Below the pieces are notes generated by a model. The model was not told the origin of the DNA and made no database searches. It saw nothing but the letters and a program-made list of their open reading frames with translations. DNA of 64,000 nt from the NCBI GenBank assembly GCA_017590115.1, contig JAGGNK010003113.1, positions 1,166,209-1,230,208 on the forward strand, in the 5' to 3' direction. The stretch is from Montifringilla adamsi. Taxonomy: Eukaryota; Chordata; Aves; Passeriformes; Passeridae. The position numbers and the translations under genes were made by a program. Below, one piece after another: positions 46,501 to 60,085 of the stretch. Position 1 is the stretch's first letter; each line of letters starts with the position of its first letter.

Positions 46501-49500
46501 CTTCTTTCTGTAGTGGATGTGGGGCAGAGGTCAGGTATTATTTGACATCCCTGCACTCTTAAGATGTTTTCACTGTAGAATTAAGTGTCAGAAGTGAGAG
46601 CCTTCCCCGTGCCTCACAAAGCCTGGCTCAGTGGGGGAAGCACCGTTTCTGAAGGGAAAGGGTTTATTTCTGCTCAGTCTTGAATCAGTCTCTGCTTGAA
46701 TCAGTCTCTGCTGTGAGAACAGGAGGAGGAGGAGGGGAGGCCAGGCAGGCTTGTGTGTGAGGATTCATTTCCTCCAGGTCACTAACAACCCCCAGATAAG
46801 GTGACACTGGGGTTCCTCTGCCCTAATCCCAAACTGAACTTGAACCAGAGTCCCCACCTGAAATTCCCAGGGTGTTTTGGGGAGACATCCCTGCCCTGCT
46901 GCTTGTACCAATCCCCCACTCTGCTTCTCATGCTGGAAATGGGTGTTAGGAGAGGTCTGAGCCTGTCTGGTCTGAGCTCTGAAATCTTCTCACTATTTTC
47001 TAAGACCTGTCCTGGGGACAGGCTTAAAAATATCCCAGGAACAAATTGACTGATGCATCCTCTTTCTGACACGCTCCTGGATAAGAGGAAGGGAGCTGTT
47101 TGCTCCTTCCTCCGCCCCTTTTCTCGGTGAGACAGATGCAAGCCACGCAGCTCTCCCTCTGCTTTGGCCAAGGGAGGGGCAGTTTCCTGTTTTTACACAG
47201 AAATTAGATAGATCCAGGATGCCTTTGTGCGGCTGCCGCTCCCGATGCACACAGAGGGGCTAAGGCTGGCCGTGAGCTCTCTGGGTTTTATTTCAGCTTT
47301 CCCGCTGGTGCCTGCATCCTCCTGGCTGTAGCCCACGGACAGATCTCGGGTTTGAGGATGGGGGGACATCCCTCCGAGCAACCCACAGGAGGATCCCACT
47401 GAAAAGCCTTTCCTGCAAAACCAGAGTCTGCTTTTCCAGGGGCGCATTCCGGGCTGTTTGAAGCAGCAGCAGCACAGCTCCATCCTGCCCCAGCCACGGG
47501 ACTGCTCATCCCAGAGCGGGGCTGTGCCTGGCATTAACATCCCAGGAATCTGCTGCAGGAACAAAGTGCAGAGACGTGTTTGCAGCTGCTGGGGGGGAAG
47601 GCACAGAAACTGCCCAGCACAGCAGTCTCACGGTCCGGCTGTCAAGGAATTGGTCTTGCATAAGGAGAAATGGAGAGCAAGCAGCAAATTGGCCTTGCTG
47701 AGTGATTTGGGCACAATTAATAAGGAGGGAACTGGGCAAAGGTACTGGATAATTAAGTTGGCTGATAGTAGAGCTCTGTCCAGAGCAGGAATGTGTTGTA
47801 TGCTGTCACGCTAAAATTAGCAACATTTTGTTATAGTGCTTTTCCCTCACAAAATGCACTCGGGTAAAGTTGCCAGCTCCCCTCGGGGAGGGAGGCACCA
47901 CGTCCTGATCCTGCGTGGTGGAGGGCTCTGGGGCTGGCAGAGGGAGTAGGATGGGGCTTTTCCAGCAAAAAAAAGGAGGAATTTTAATATTTCAGTGCTT
48001 TTACCCCCCCCCTCTGGAAGGGGTCCCTCTGGCTGGGGTGACCTGTGGGATGGGTGATTTTGCCTGTGAGAAAGCTGGAGAATGGAGGGGTGAAGTGGCT
48101 GTCTGAGGTCACCAACTGAGTCATGGGTAAAGCCAGGAATAGAAGGCAGCAGTCAGGCTCCCAGCTGCTGTACCTATGGTTATTTCTGTTTATGCTCTTC
48201 ACTTCTCTTGCCCATGGTTTACTGAGTGCATTCCAAGAGTAACTTGCCTGCCAAACTTCCTCCCCTTTAAAACCAGAAATGGACAGATAAGATAGTAAAA
48301 GAAATAAGTTTAACTGCTGGTATGTGCACAAACATACCTGAACCCTGTCCAAGTTATCAGCCAGTTTTTTCTTAATGCTCTTTTGGGGCAGGAGAAACTC
48401 CTCCAATCTCAAAGTGCCTATGGCAGTTTGCTGGCACAATGTCAGATGATTTATTTGCTTTGCCTGTGGTCAAAAAGAGAAAAAATTTAAAAAGGAAAAA
48501 ATAAAGAAACATGTTAGACATAGCAAAACCCGGTCAAGTGACTCCACTATAAATCCCATGAAGGCAGTGGGAGAATTGTGGCTCTGGGAATTGGAAGTTT
48601 AGACTGTAAACCAAAATAAAACTGAAACCCCAAATAAATGCTACATTCTCACCCAATAAATTTTCCCAGAATGCCTTATCTACTTCTCAGTGAAGGCTCT
48701 GGGACTTTCTTCCACCAACTTGTAAATCAGATTGGGCCCAAGGCCAGAGTATCTGGAAAATCCTAAACTGGGGGGTAATGACTTGGATCCTCCTTTTTCT
48801 TGGCATAAGCAGAATCAGAATGCTCTGTTAACTGCTGTTCAGAGGCAGCATAAAAAGGTTAATCCAGGTAGCAGAGCTGACATGAAGTCAGACCCTTACA
48901 TCAAATGGTAGTGGCACAAGTGTCCAGCCGTGCTGTGCTGTATCCCTACCGCAGGCTGCTGTCCCAGGGCATGGGATGGGCACGTTCCTACACTGTGACC
49001 TTTGCTTCATTCACTCAAATTCACTCAAACTGCCTCTAGATGTGGATCAGAGGATGGGCTGCCTCTGCATCCCACAGTACAATCCCATCACATCCTCATA
49101 CTTGGCTCTGTCTTCCCTTCCTTTGTTTTCTTGTTCTTTCCTTTTTCTTTTTTTTTTTCTTCTTCCCATTTTGCATTTTGCCATCTCTATTTCTATTTCA
49201 GTGCTTTTATTGCAGTTTTGTTTTATGGCTCTCTTCATTCCCTGACTGAGGGGTGATGCACTGTGTAAGGCATGCAGAAGCTACTGCTGCTGGCACGAGT
49301 CCCCTCCAAGAGCAGAGAGAAGTGCCTGGGTCCCCAGGCTGCCATCTGACCCTCAGGATATGGCCATGAGTAGTCCTGACAGGGATCTGCACTGTGGAAT
49401 CAGGAGCTGCCTGATCTCTGACCAGGAGGGATTCAGCTTTGTGTGGTTTTCTGTGTTTCCCCTGTTCTCCTTTGCAGGATTCTCCCCAGCTTTCTCTGGG

Positions 49501-52500
49501 ATTTCTTTGCAGAGAGATCAGGCTGGAATAATGTTGGTTTGGTCTCCAGATATCTTGTACACCCAGGCTATCCATTTCCAGGAGGTGACTTCCAGAGTGT
49601 CCCAGACATAAGAGCTGAGCTCTCCTCTTTGCCCTCGTGGTGATTCCCTGATGTGGAGCTGATGAGCAGTGTCCAGCTGAGCTCTCCCTCCTCCTGCCAG
49701 CCCTGGCTCTGCACACTGGAGTTCCAGGTCCTTTCACAGAAATTAACATTTACTTTAAGAACTAAAACAAACAAAACCCAAATAAATCTCCTCACAAAAC
49801 AAGATCAATAAAAACATAGCCAAGTGCTTTGTTTTGCTTAGAAGACGCATCTTTGTACATATCCACTTGTGTGTTGCCAAGTTTTGGAAATCAGCAGAGG
49901 CTGACATTGTTTACTGCAAATTAAAGACCCTTTGGAGACACTCTGTCTTGCTTTCCAGTGTAGCCTCGGGATGGGGGAGGAAAGCACTTGGACAGTAGCA
50001 TAGAAGAAACCCTGTTCCAGTGTTGCTAACTATAGCATTAATTTCAGAGTCATAAATAACTGCAGTACCATGGTTACAGCACTAGCCAAGTATGATATCA
50101 TTTAGTTTAGGATTAGGGGAAAATATCTTCCTTGAGGCTGTGGGTTCTAAAATAAGCAACTTTTCCAGTATAAGTTTTCTCCCAAAGACTACACAAACAC
50201 CAGCCTGTGGCCGTAAATTAGGAGGATTACTCTGGTAAAACTGACTGGATGAGAAGTGTCAGCAGGTAAAACAGCTCAGAGAGCAGATTCTTCCAAGTTC
50301 CTCAGGGAATGGCAGCCTGGCACTCCGTCAGTTTTCTTAGAAAACAGCACCTTCCGGGAAGGGAGCAAGCTCAGCCCTTCCAGCCCCAGCTCTGCAGTGG
50401 AGGAGAAGGTCCCTTCGGAAATGATCAATACAGAGATGGACTGAGAGGCTGGCACTGACAGCTCCCATGGCAGCATTAGAACTGCACAGAGCAGTCACAG
50501 CTCGTGGGCATCCGTTGGCCCAGCCGAGCAAACAGCTGGGATGTTTGTTTTACAAAATTCACACACAATTACACGCACGCACGGATCTGCAGGAGCAACT
50601 GGGAAAGGCTGCTGTGAGGGAGACCTTGAATATATGTCTTAGAGAGTACAGCACTATCATGAATTACAGAAAGCACTCAAATGGGATATGGGTCTCTCAT
50701 AACAAGAGAAAAATTTATGGAGAAACACAAGCACAGCAAAAAATGGTCACAGTTTGACGAAACAGGAAACCTGACTTTAGGGCTCCTGGGTACAAAATCC
50801 TAGACCACACAACCCAAAGCACTGATCCCATTCAAAATTGTTCAAGAAGTTATGACATGAGGTCTGTATTGGTAGGCTTTATGCCAGATTAGATATTGTC
50901 TTTCTTCCTGCTGCCGGCATCCAGCCAGCACAAACGCCGTGTTGTGAGCCCTGGCTGATCCAACAGGAACCTCATTGTGTGCCCAGGCACGATCTGGATT
51001 GAATTTGTCCTGCTAAATGATCCACTCGTGCTCAAACCTGGCAGAAGGGACCATAGAATTGCGGTACAAAATTCCATTTCGAATTTCTTTTTCTTCTCTA
51101 ACCCCAGGCAAGAGGGTTTTGCCCCATGCAAATGTCTGTGATAACCATTGGAATGTTCTCCCTCAGTTTAGTGGGTTGGATTAGAGGGTGTCCCCCCATG
51201 GAAAGCAGTGGATAAACTTGAACACGCAGTGAAAAATGAAATGTCTTTTTTATTTCTGCTTTTCCTGGTTCTGATCATGCAGACAACATCTGAAAAGTGA
51301 CATTTTGGGATAGGCTGAAGCAGTCTGATGCATACGCTGCATTCATTAGCCCTGCCCCTCACTCCTGCAGCTGGATCCCTGATGGGACATCCTCTGATGG
51401 TTAACTTAGTCTCAGATCCTGAGAATCTCAGCTTTCAAGGAGATTTTGGGCTTCTGCAGCTCTGAGCAGCCCAACAACCCCAGCCTGTTTCTTTTGCTCT
51501 TTACGTGTTCTAGGCTTGACTTGTTCTCCACCACAAAGGTGTGGGAGGCCAGCAAGGTTTAAATTTTCCCAGCAGTGGCTCTGCAAACATCATATACCTT
51601 GTTTTGGGTTGTGTTAGACAGAGGGATGCTTTTGGTTTAGCAATAATCCTCTGTGTGTGTGAATTTCTTTATCTTGAAATCATCTTTATTGCAGCTGTGC
51701 ATTGCAAAGCAGCCTAAAGAAAAAGGGAGGAAGAAGATGGGAGAATGATATTTGTGTAGGAGGACAGAGGTTTTTTGAATTATCTGGTATGAGTTACATG
51801 ATAAAATACAAAAATCATCTGGCCAAGGGAGTGTATAGAAGAGGTCAACTGACATTAGTACTAATTTAGGGTGTCAATAGCTTCTTTAATTCAGCCAGTG
51901 AATAAAGGTATTGCTGTCAGGCTCAGAAGATGGACAACACTTGTGGCTTCAGTGCTGATCTGTCCTTTAGCCCTCACAAACTCAAATCTTTTTCATTCCT
52001 TGTGCTATGCCTGTTTTCTCTGCAAGAACTGCAGGACATCCATTCACTGCCAAATAATACAGGACCCTGATCTACACTGGGATTTCTACCACCACACAGG
52101 GCTTTACTTTACAGTGACCCAGTCTTATTTCATCAGGGTAATTTAGAGCTTCACTGTTCTAGTCAAATCCTCTACTGTCAGGGAACAGAGTCAGGTCTGG
52201 CCCATTTGGGATATTTTGCTGATAGTTGAGCTGCAACATTCCAGACAGCCCAGTCTGTATTTGGGATGGGGATTGGGTAGTCTAAGGATTCCTCTCTCCT
52301 GCAAGGAGGAACCATCTGTCAGAGCTGAGCAGGGATCTCTCCTTGGAAGCTCCTGGAAGCTGCTCCCAAGTGTAGTTCAGAAATATGCAGGCAATTACAT
52401 CTCACTGCTGTTGTACTGAGGCTGCCAGCTGCGGGGTCAGGTTGTCCCCTTTGTTTCCCAGTAATTACTATTTTTAGTTCATGTTTCATGAGCCCAAAGG

Positions 52501-53000
52501 TCCTCTGGCTGTGCACTGTGCAACTTCAGAGAAGACAGATGGGGCATTACAGGCACAGTGTACTTAGTCCCTGCCACTCATGAGATTCAAAGTCCAGTCT
52601 GGTTGCTTAAAGAACAATGTTTTCAAGTTCTGGGAAAAGCTCTCTCTGGGTGGAAGCAGAATATCTACAGCAGAAGCACAATTAACAGGGGATAATTTCA
52701 CTCCCAGTGAAACAAGAAGATCGGAAATGTTCAGGGACCACAGGGAAAATCTGCCATGGCTGGGGCTGTTTGACTAATTCAGACCATGTCAGCTTGTCAA
52801 GTGCATCCTGAGAGATCCATAGCCCTCCTCAGTTCCAAGGCGGGAATTGAAACCAACCCAAAATCTAAGGAAGGAACTGGGTGTGCAGAGCAAGTCAGCA
52901 CAGCTCCCCAGCTCAGAGCAGTGGGGAAGCTGGGCCAGGCAGCATTCCTGGAGCTGTGCTTCAATCCCAGCTCAGTGCTGAGGTTGCCAGTGGCCATCCC
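43516..53000. other. Coding desert
   Basis: No exon, RNA gene, or recognised mobile element was found across about 9.5 kb. The scattered open frames are short and unlike known proteins. Sequence becomes more AT-rich toward the right. By synteny this is upstream or first-intron territory of OPRL1, whose coding exons are not in the window. Confidence 0.45.
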
Positions 53001-53023
53001 AGCTGCAGTGTGAGCTGAGGGCA

Positions 53024-53125
53024 TGAGTCAAAGCCACGAGGGGCTGCCATGGTCTTGCCAAATATAAAAAGCACAGAGATGCTGCCTTGTGTGTGCTTTG
53101 CTTCTGCCTGAAAACAGCAGAGAAG
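53024..53125 (+). promoter_or_regulatory. Candidate TATA promoter and first exon
   Basis: TGAGTCA (AP-1) at 53024-53030 and TATAAAAA at 53063-53070 are followed by a possible exon from about 53095 to 53125. That exon ends at AAG|GTATGAG, a good donor. The three elements have normal spacing for a TATA promoter, but nothing downstream identifies a gene. Confidence 0.25.
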
Positions 53126-53187
53126 GTATGAGCCACTGCATATCTGCTGTTTAAGAAATCCCTATAGTGCTTAGATGGATCCTAAAA

Positions 53188-53190
<3 letters not shown>

Positions 53191-53218
<28 letters not shown>
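53191..53218. repeat. Poly(A) tract, 28 bases
   Basis: An uninterrupted A run followed by a TATATATG-rich segment. A retroposon tail was considered, but the preceding sequence matches no element I know. Confidence 0.9.
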
Positions 53219-53221
<3 letters not shown>

Positions 53222-54875
53222 TATATATATGTTTATACATATACGGTGCTCAAAAATATCATACATATTCTAACTTTCCACAAACATTAACCAAGGGATC
53301 GTTGTAAAAGGCCTGGGAAGATCCCCAATAGCACAATCTTCATTTTACTGAGGCCACAAATAGTAATTAGCTGACTAAGGAGTGCAAACTCAGCACCCAC
53401 ATTAAAACTGGGGCTCGGGGAGCTCTGCTCATGCCTGGCTGCTGCTGCCACACACCTGCAGCAGGGACAGGAGCTGGGGAGCACTGCCCAGAATCCCAGC
53501 ACTGTGACACACACACAGGGCTCTCACAGGCAGGGTGTCATCACAGCAGAGACACTCAGACAGGCAGGGTGAGGCCAACAGCTTCTGGAAACAGTCTGTG
53601 TAAAACAGAAACTGCTGCTGAATTTAGCTTGCTGCTCCTGACACAGGTTCCTTGGAGTCTCAGCAGTGTTCCAGAATAAACCCTGCAGTTCAGCTCCTGC
53701 TTCCAGCCCTCCTCAGGGTAAAACACTGACTGCAGGTTAAAACAAGGTGGCCACAGGTGAAAATTACACTCAAGGTGGATGAAGCACAGATATTATGGCT
53801 GAAATGTGGCGAGGTGAAAGACACAGGGAGAATCAGTACAAACCCATGGATGAACTCTGGGAGCTGGGGTTGTTGTCACCACATCGTGTGAACCAAACCT
53901 GCTGAGTTTCACACGAAGGGCACACTTATTTTGTTCTCAGAAACTGGAATTTGTAATAAATATGTGGTGGTCTGTGGTAACCAGAAACTATTATTATCAC
54001 AGGAAACACTGCTGGTCAGGGGGAACAAAGGTGCTTGATGCCCATGGGTGTGAACAAACCTTGAACTTGTCTGTGCTGCACAGACCCTCGGGATTATTAC
54101 GTGGGCAATGCTCTTAATAACAAGAGAAACTGAATAAATAGGTTTGACTCTGAGCAGAGAAGCCAACAAGCCATGAAGAATAACATGTTGTGAGCAGAGG
54201 AATATTGTGGAGGGTAAACAGTCTGCCTTTGCCTCAGCTGGGTTCTCCTTAGAGCTGCACCCTGATGAACATGACTAGCAGGGAGGTAAATTGATTTAAT
54301 TCGTGTATTAATAGAAAAGAAGAAGGTTTAGGGTGTTTGGAGGGTTTATAACACACAATGGAAGGTGGATGGCGATTTAACTGAACTAAAATAATTTAAT
54401 TGAGTGTACAGGAGGTTAAATTTCTGCCAAAACTGCCAGAAAATTCCAACTTATCTCAAGTTAGGATCCATCAAAGCAGTGTTAAAGCTGGGTCTTTGAG
54501 TCAGCAGTTTATGCTCCTGTGGGAGGGAGTGGCATCCCAACCACAGTGGGAGAGGTGCATGGTGCCTGCAAATGACTCAGAATACATTAGCTTTTCATGG
54601 TGGATTTTGGGATGAAGATGGAAAGGAAATTAATTTCTATTTGAAATAAAGCCAACGATGTTTGTGGTTATTACGACCAGTAAGTGATTTCAGTGAAAAA
54701 ATTGGTTCCTGTGCATGACCTAAAAGCTTTGCTGTGCTGTAAATATGTTTTGTAACAGAAATTGTGAATCTTGGGGCTTCTATGTGAACAGTAATTGTAT
54801 TTTTAAAAAAAAATAAAACAGAAAAAAGTGAGGAAAAGGATTTTGACTGTAGAGAAAATACTCTGAATTCCAGGG

Positions 54876-54945
54876 GAAAAGAAAAGAAAAGAAAAGAAAA
54901 GAAAAGAAAAGAAAAGAAAAGAAAAGAAAAGAAAAGAAAAGAAAA
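54876..54945. repeat. (GAAAA)14 pentanucleotide microsatellite
   Basis: Fourteen perfect GAAAA units make a 70-bp pure polypurine tract. Such a tract is length-unstable and could form triplex structure. It is likely polymorphic. Confidence 0.97.
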
Positions 54946-55804
54946 CCTGGTAGAAAAATGCTTTAAAGAGGGATTTTGTAAGTAGATTTGAAAGAAAAGC
55001 TGCTAAAGACAGAGAAAGGCTTTCTATAAATGAGGAATCCTTTCATTTGTGCTGCTCTTACAGAACAGCACAGGAAATCACACAGGATGTGCTGACGAGG
55101 AGAAGGAAGTGGTTTTGAGGATGACACTGAGCACTGAGGGGGATGCCAGCAGTGCTGGGTTCTCAGGCAGGGCTGGTGCTCCTGCCAGTCCCACCCTGAG
55201 CTGTGCCTGAGTGGGGATGGAGAGCCTGGGGAGCTCCATGAGCACCCCCTGAGCCAAACCCCAAACTGCCCCAGCCCCTCTGGCTCCAGGGTGCTGCTGG
55301 GGGGCTGCAAAACCTGCTCAGGAACTGAAACTTCTGAAGCCTTCCCGAGGTGTCTGGGGAAGGCTCCACCTCGTGAGAGTCCTGCTCCACTCGGGACACT
55401 TGTGAGGAGCAGGCAGAGCGTGGGGAGGTGTCATTGTAGAAACAGGGCAAAGCACTCAGCTCCTGGGGAACGGGAGCCTGCCTTGGCCGTTTTGAAGTGA
55501 TTACAGCAAACAAGATAATCCGTGTTTATTGAGGTCCTCGGCGTGTTATTTTCCTTTCCCTCTTGATGTGGTGTGCAGGTTCAAAGGCAGCAGCAGAGCT
55601 CTTTGCTCCCCAGGAGGTGCAGGGGGGTTTTTCTCAGCAGACAGCCTTGTGTGGCTGCTGCCATCACATGTGCTGCTGCAAATGAAAACAGTTTCTGTTC
55701 TAGACACTCATTTGCCACAGATTTGAATATGCTTAAAAATAACTGTGCACACAAATAATACATAGGGGTGCACCGACAGAATTTTTGTGAGTATATATAT
55801 ATCC

Positions 55805-55966
55805 ATATCTATCTATCTATCTATCTATCAATCTATCTATCTATCTGTCTATCATCTATCTATCTATCTATCTATAATCTATCTGTCTATCATTTATTTG
55901 TCTATCTATCTATCTATCTATAATCAATCAATCAATCTATCTATCTATCTATCTATCTGTCTATCT
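55805..55966. repeat. Compound (TATC)n microsatellite
   Basis: About 160 bp of TATC units interrupted by TGTC, AATC and CATC variants, preceded by a short TA run. The mix of sub-arrays indicates repeated expansion and mutation of one ancestral tetranucleotide. Confidence 0.95.
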
Positions 55967-58900
55967 CTGTACATATTTGGCATATTTTCAGTGAAGGTGC
56001 CTGTGTATTTCTGCACAGAATCTAAGTCTGTGCTTCTTTTCCTCTGTAGCTCAGATTCTTTTCAGCTAATCTACACAGCTTTTAAGCAGTTGAGTTCAGG
56101 TCAGTAGCTGCATGAAGCTGAAAAATCTTAAATTTCTCTCAGAGCCTTTAAATCCAAACCCAGAGTAAAATAGTTATTCATAAGGCTTGTTCATAAATGG
56201 TTCATTACAGTGTTGTATTGGTGAGCCTATAACAAAATGCAGGTTCCCATCTCCACGCTGTTTGTTACTTGTGAAATTCAGGAGGCTGACTCCACAGCAT
56301 TTAATTTAATCAGATCCAGTGCAGATCTAGCAGTGCCTGTTTGTGTGGATTAAATCTCCTAACACAGTAATGCATCAGTTCTGTCAGCTCCTGCTACAAA
56401 ACTGAAATAAATTTTCCTGCTGTCACCGAAGCATCAGAGGGATGAATGTCAGCAGGAAAATACCCAGCTCTCAGCTGTGTGGCTCAAAGGGTTCCTGCTT
56501 CAGTGGCACACGCCCTATCTCCCCTCATAAATGTGAAATGTGAAACGTGCCGTGTGTCTCTGTCTTCCAGGCAAAACATGGCTTCAAGCCTTGACTTCTG
56601 CAGCAAAGCAAGGGTCAGCTTTTTCATCAGTGAGAAAATACTCTGGACAAGGCAAGAAGGAATAAATGTAGTCACATTTTAAACCTGCAATTTATAAAAC
56701 ACAACTGAATTCCAAATACGCTGGAGAAAGAAGCACCCTTGCCTAATAAACAAGATTCACCTGCTGTTTGGCTCTTTTAGTTTCAAGGTTTCTCTTTGCT
56801 GCTGGAAATGTTCTTTGTGAGAATTAAATTCCATAAATTGTTGCAGACTAAGGTTTAGTGTTTATCCAGTTTCCCAAGTGGAGGTCAGCTTCTGATATTC
56901 CTGTGCTCCAAGGTGAAACAACACGGGTTTTCACGATGGGAAAAATGAGACAAGTGAGATCCTTGCCGTAGAGGTTTTCCAAGAGCCCTGGGGCCGAGGC
57001 TACCCCCGCTGCTTTCCTTGGGCAGAAGAGCAAAGAGCAAGGATTGCTTCAGTGCAGTCACTACTCTCCCAGATGGAAAACACCTTTGCAAACGAAGGAA
57101 AGATGGATTTCCCCCAGAACAGTTTCCTGGCAAGTGGAAGATCCTCCCCAGTCAGTCTGCTTTGCTGCTGCTTCAGGGTGGCAGCCACACACCTCTGGCC
57201 TGAGCCCAGGTCCTGCTGTGAGCCCTGGGGCTGCCCTGGCTCCCAGGGCTGCCTGCCCACCCCGGGCAGTCTCAGCTCCGGGCAGGCAGCCCCTGAGGCC
57301 CTGGCTGTTGCCTGGCTGGGTGGAAGAGCCTCCCAGGCTGGCCCTGCGCAGGGGAGGATGCTCAGCAGAGCTCAGCGGCTCCGAGTGCTCCCTTCAGCAG
57401 CCAGGCTTTGGGAACAGCTCAGCTCTTGAGACGGAACTCTGGAAAATCTGCTCGGTTGTGGAACAAAAGGAGCTGCCACACACTAATTCATAGTGATTCT
57501 ATCTCTAAGAAAAACCACTTAGCAGACCTGGACAAGGGCTGAAGCTGATAAGGAAAGAAGTCATTAAACTGATAGAATTAGAGATCTCTTTTAGCCTTCT
57601 CCCCATCTGTCTTTTGCCACCTGTCACTCACTGTTGTTTCTGTAACTCAGAACTGTAGGTTTGGGGAACAGAGATTATTTCTTCCTACATCTTCTTCTTA
57701 AGGTTCTTTTAACATTACATAATTACCAATAACACAAAGGGAATAAGGTATGAGAGCTGCAGAAAACCAATCTTTGTGATGCTGCTCTTGACAGCAAAAA
57801 GCCCCTTCTAGCTCACAAATCCTTTATAGTAAGTACATCTCCTAAATAAAACATGATAAGACTCAAAAAAATGAAAACCCTCTGGAAAACCTCTGTAACT
57901 AACACATTGCTGGAGCCAGCAGAGGGATCCTCACCCCCCTGGCTGTTGGTTCAGGCTGAAAACAACTCCAGGAGCAGATGACTGTGTTCAAACACCACAT
58001 TTCCCATGGATGCTGAAGAAACAAACCTTAAATATATTTGTATAGATATAGATGTTTTAATGATATTTTTATTATTTTTTTTCCCCAGGAAGGCTTGGGA
58101 GAAATCAGAGATCAAGGAACACAGGACTAACACCTCCTGGCCAGCCCAGCACAGCACAGGGGGGAGCAGCGCCCAGCTGCCCCAGCCCAGAGGGGTATTT
58201 TCTGTCAGGGATTTTCTCTCTGTATCTTCTCTCTGCTCCCATCTTGACTCCACCACTCCCCTCCATTGCTTCAAGGCAGTGCAGGGAGCCCTCAGGGCCT
58301 CGGTGTCAGAGGCTGGTCACAGACATCTTGTTTTCCCTTCTCGTGTCAAAGCTTGTCTACTGGAATAATTCCATTTTTTTTAATGTTTAAATGCCTTTTT
58401 ATACAAGGAAAAGGTGTACAGTGAAATCTCATAAATGGGTACTCAAGCATTCTGCTTCATAAGCCTGTTTTTGTTTAGTTTTTTTGTTTAAATTTATTAT
58501 GAAGACAAACACTTTCAGAAAGTCCATTTTTATTTCCCAGCATCTTTCATTTCTTTTGGCTGAGCACCATCAGCCAAATAGGTGTAATAAAACCACGGAA
58601 GAAAAGCAAATGCACAACAAGGAGCTTTACCTGGGCAGATGTAAAATTGCACTCATTAAAGAAGCACATTTGGGCATAAAATGCAGCTCAAAAACCTCCA
58701 TTAAGAGCCTCCACTAGGGAAAAAGATTGCTTTGACCTTCAGAGATTGACGCAATGTGTGCTGTTTATTAATAGTTTCAGTAAGAAAGTATCTATACAGG
58801 GGGTTGTCTTGCCTTTTCATCAACCCATAGGGTTGATGAAAACTCCCTGCTCTTAGGTTGATGTCCATCAAAAGATTTTTTTGTTCCTCTGATGATGAAA

Positions 58901-59477
58901 GTAGCACTGTGAATGCTGCAGGACTCTGGGCTTAATCCCATCCACCAGCTTTCCAGAAAGGGAAGGATGGCTGCAAGGCTCCCAAAGGCTGTTCTGTATG
59001 TGAGAAATGCTCTCTGAAGCATGAGGGGCTTGGGACAACTCCTTGGGGAAGCATCTCCTTGTTTCCCCTCATGAGGTGTTTCCTGCCCTTCAGGAGGTTT
59101 TCTGTAATCAAGATTTTCCAGATCTCCTTTCATGTTTTTGCTCACGATTTGTGCTGGGTGTAATTACTCGTGCTGAGGGGCTTTGAACACCACTCTAAAC
59201 CATCAGCACTACAAACCTGTCTCTTTGCTGTGTGAGAGTTTCTCCATCCTTAACGAAAGTCAGCTGAATTTTATTAAACCACCCATTTCTCTTTGTTGAC
59301 AGCACTCTGCTTGCCCAGGCCAAAAGGAGCAAAGCTGACATACAAAGAGGAGTAAAGCTGACACAAGAATGCCACTCTCAGGCCTTAACACTCACATTTA
59401 ATGAGTCAGGGCCTGGGAAGGGTTTGTGATGTTACTTTTCACAGGCAGTGAGAGCAGGGCTTTGCTTTTTTCCTTCC

Positions 59478-59606
59478 CCACCCCTGGAAGTTTTCAAGGC
59501 TGCATTGGATGGGGTTTGGAGCAACCTGGTCTAGTGGAAGGTGTCCTTTCCCATGGCAAGGGGTTGGAACGAGGTCCCTTCCAACCCAAACCATTCCGGG
59601 ATTCTC
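59478..59606 (+). mobile_element. CR1 LINE 3'-end fragment
   Basis: From 'cccctggaagttttcaaggc' through 'ggagcaacctggtctagtgg' to 'ccaacccaaaccattccggg', then 'attctc'. This is the closing part of CR1, about 130 bp. It is the same sub-region as the copy at 41935, from an independent insertion. Confidence 0.88.
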
Positions 59607-59869
59607 AGATCCCAGATCCCCAGAGCCTTTCCCCAGCCCAAGTGAGCCAGCCAGCAGAGGGAGCGCAGCACATGAGCTCACAAAAATAGGAGCCTGCTAA
59701 AAAAAACCCGCCCCAAACAAACCCAAACAGCAGAATGATTATGGTCTTTAGCAGAATAAACAGAATCGTCAGGAGGCAGAAGCTTTTCCCCTGGCAATGA
59801 GATCCAGCTGCAGGCTGGATGGGGAGCAGGCACCGCATCTGGCAGCGAGCGAGTTCCTCCGGTGGGGAA

Positions 59870-60085
59870 ATCCCCGTGGTGGCGATGTTCCCATGTGCCA
59901 CCCCTGCTCTGAGATGGGGTCCCCATGGTGAGGATGTTCCTGTGTGCCGCCCCTGCTCCAGGCTGGGTTCCATCCCATGGTGAGGATGTTCCTGTGTGCC
60001 ACCCCTGCTCTGGGGTGGGTTCCATCCCATGGTGAGGATGTTCCTGTGTGCCACCCCTGCTCTGGGGTGGGTTCCATCCCTTTTT
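59870..60085. repeat. 52-bp minisatellite, about four units
   Basis: The ATGGTGAGGATGTTCC core begins at 59925, 59977 and 60029, exactly 52 bp apart. An earlier diverged unit begins near 59876 and a partial unit ends near 60085. The last two full units are almost identical, which suggests recent gene conversion or slippage. Confidence 0.92.

Noticed and set aside
53150..53218. Processed retrocopy ending in the 28-base poly(A) run
   Set aside because: No coding or repeat body precedes the tract and no flanking duplication is visible. A simple A-tract expansion is enough.
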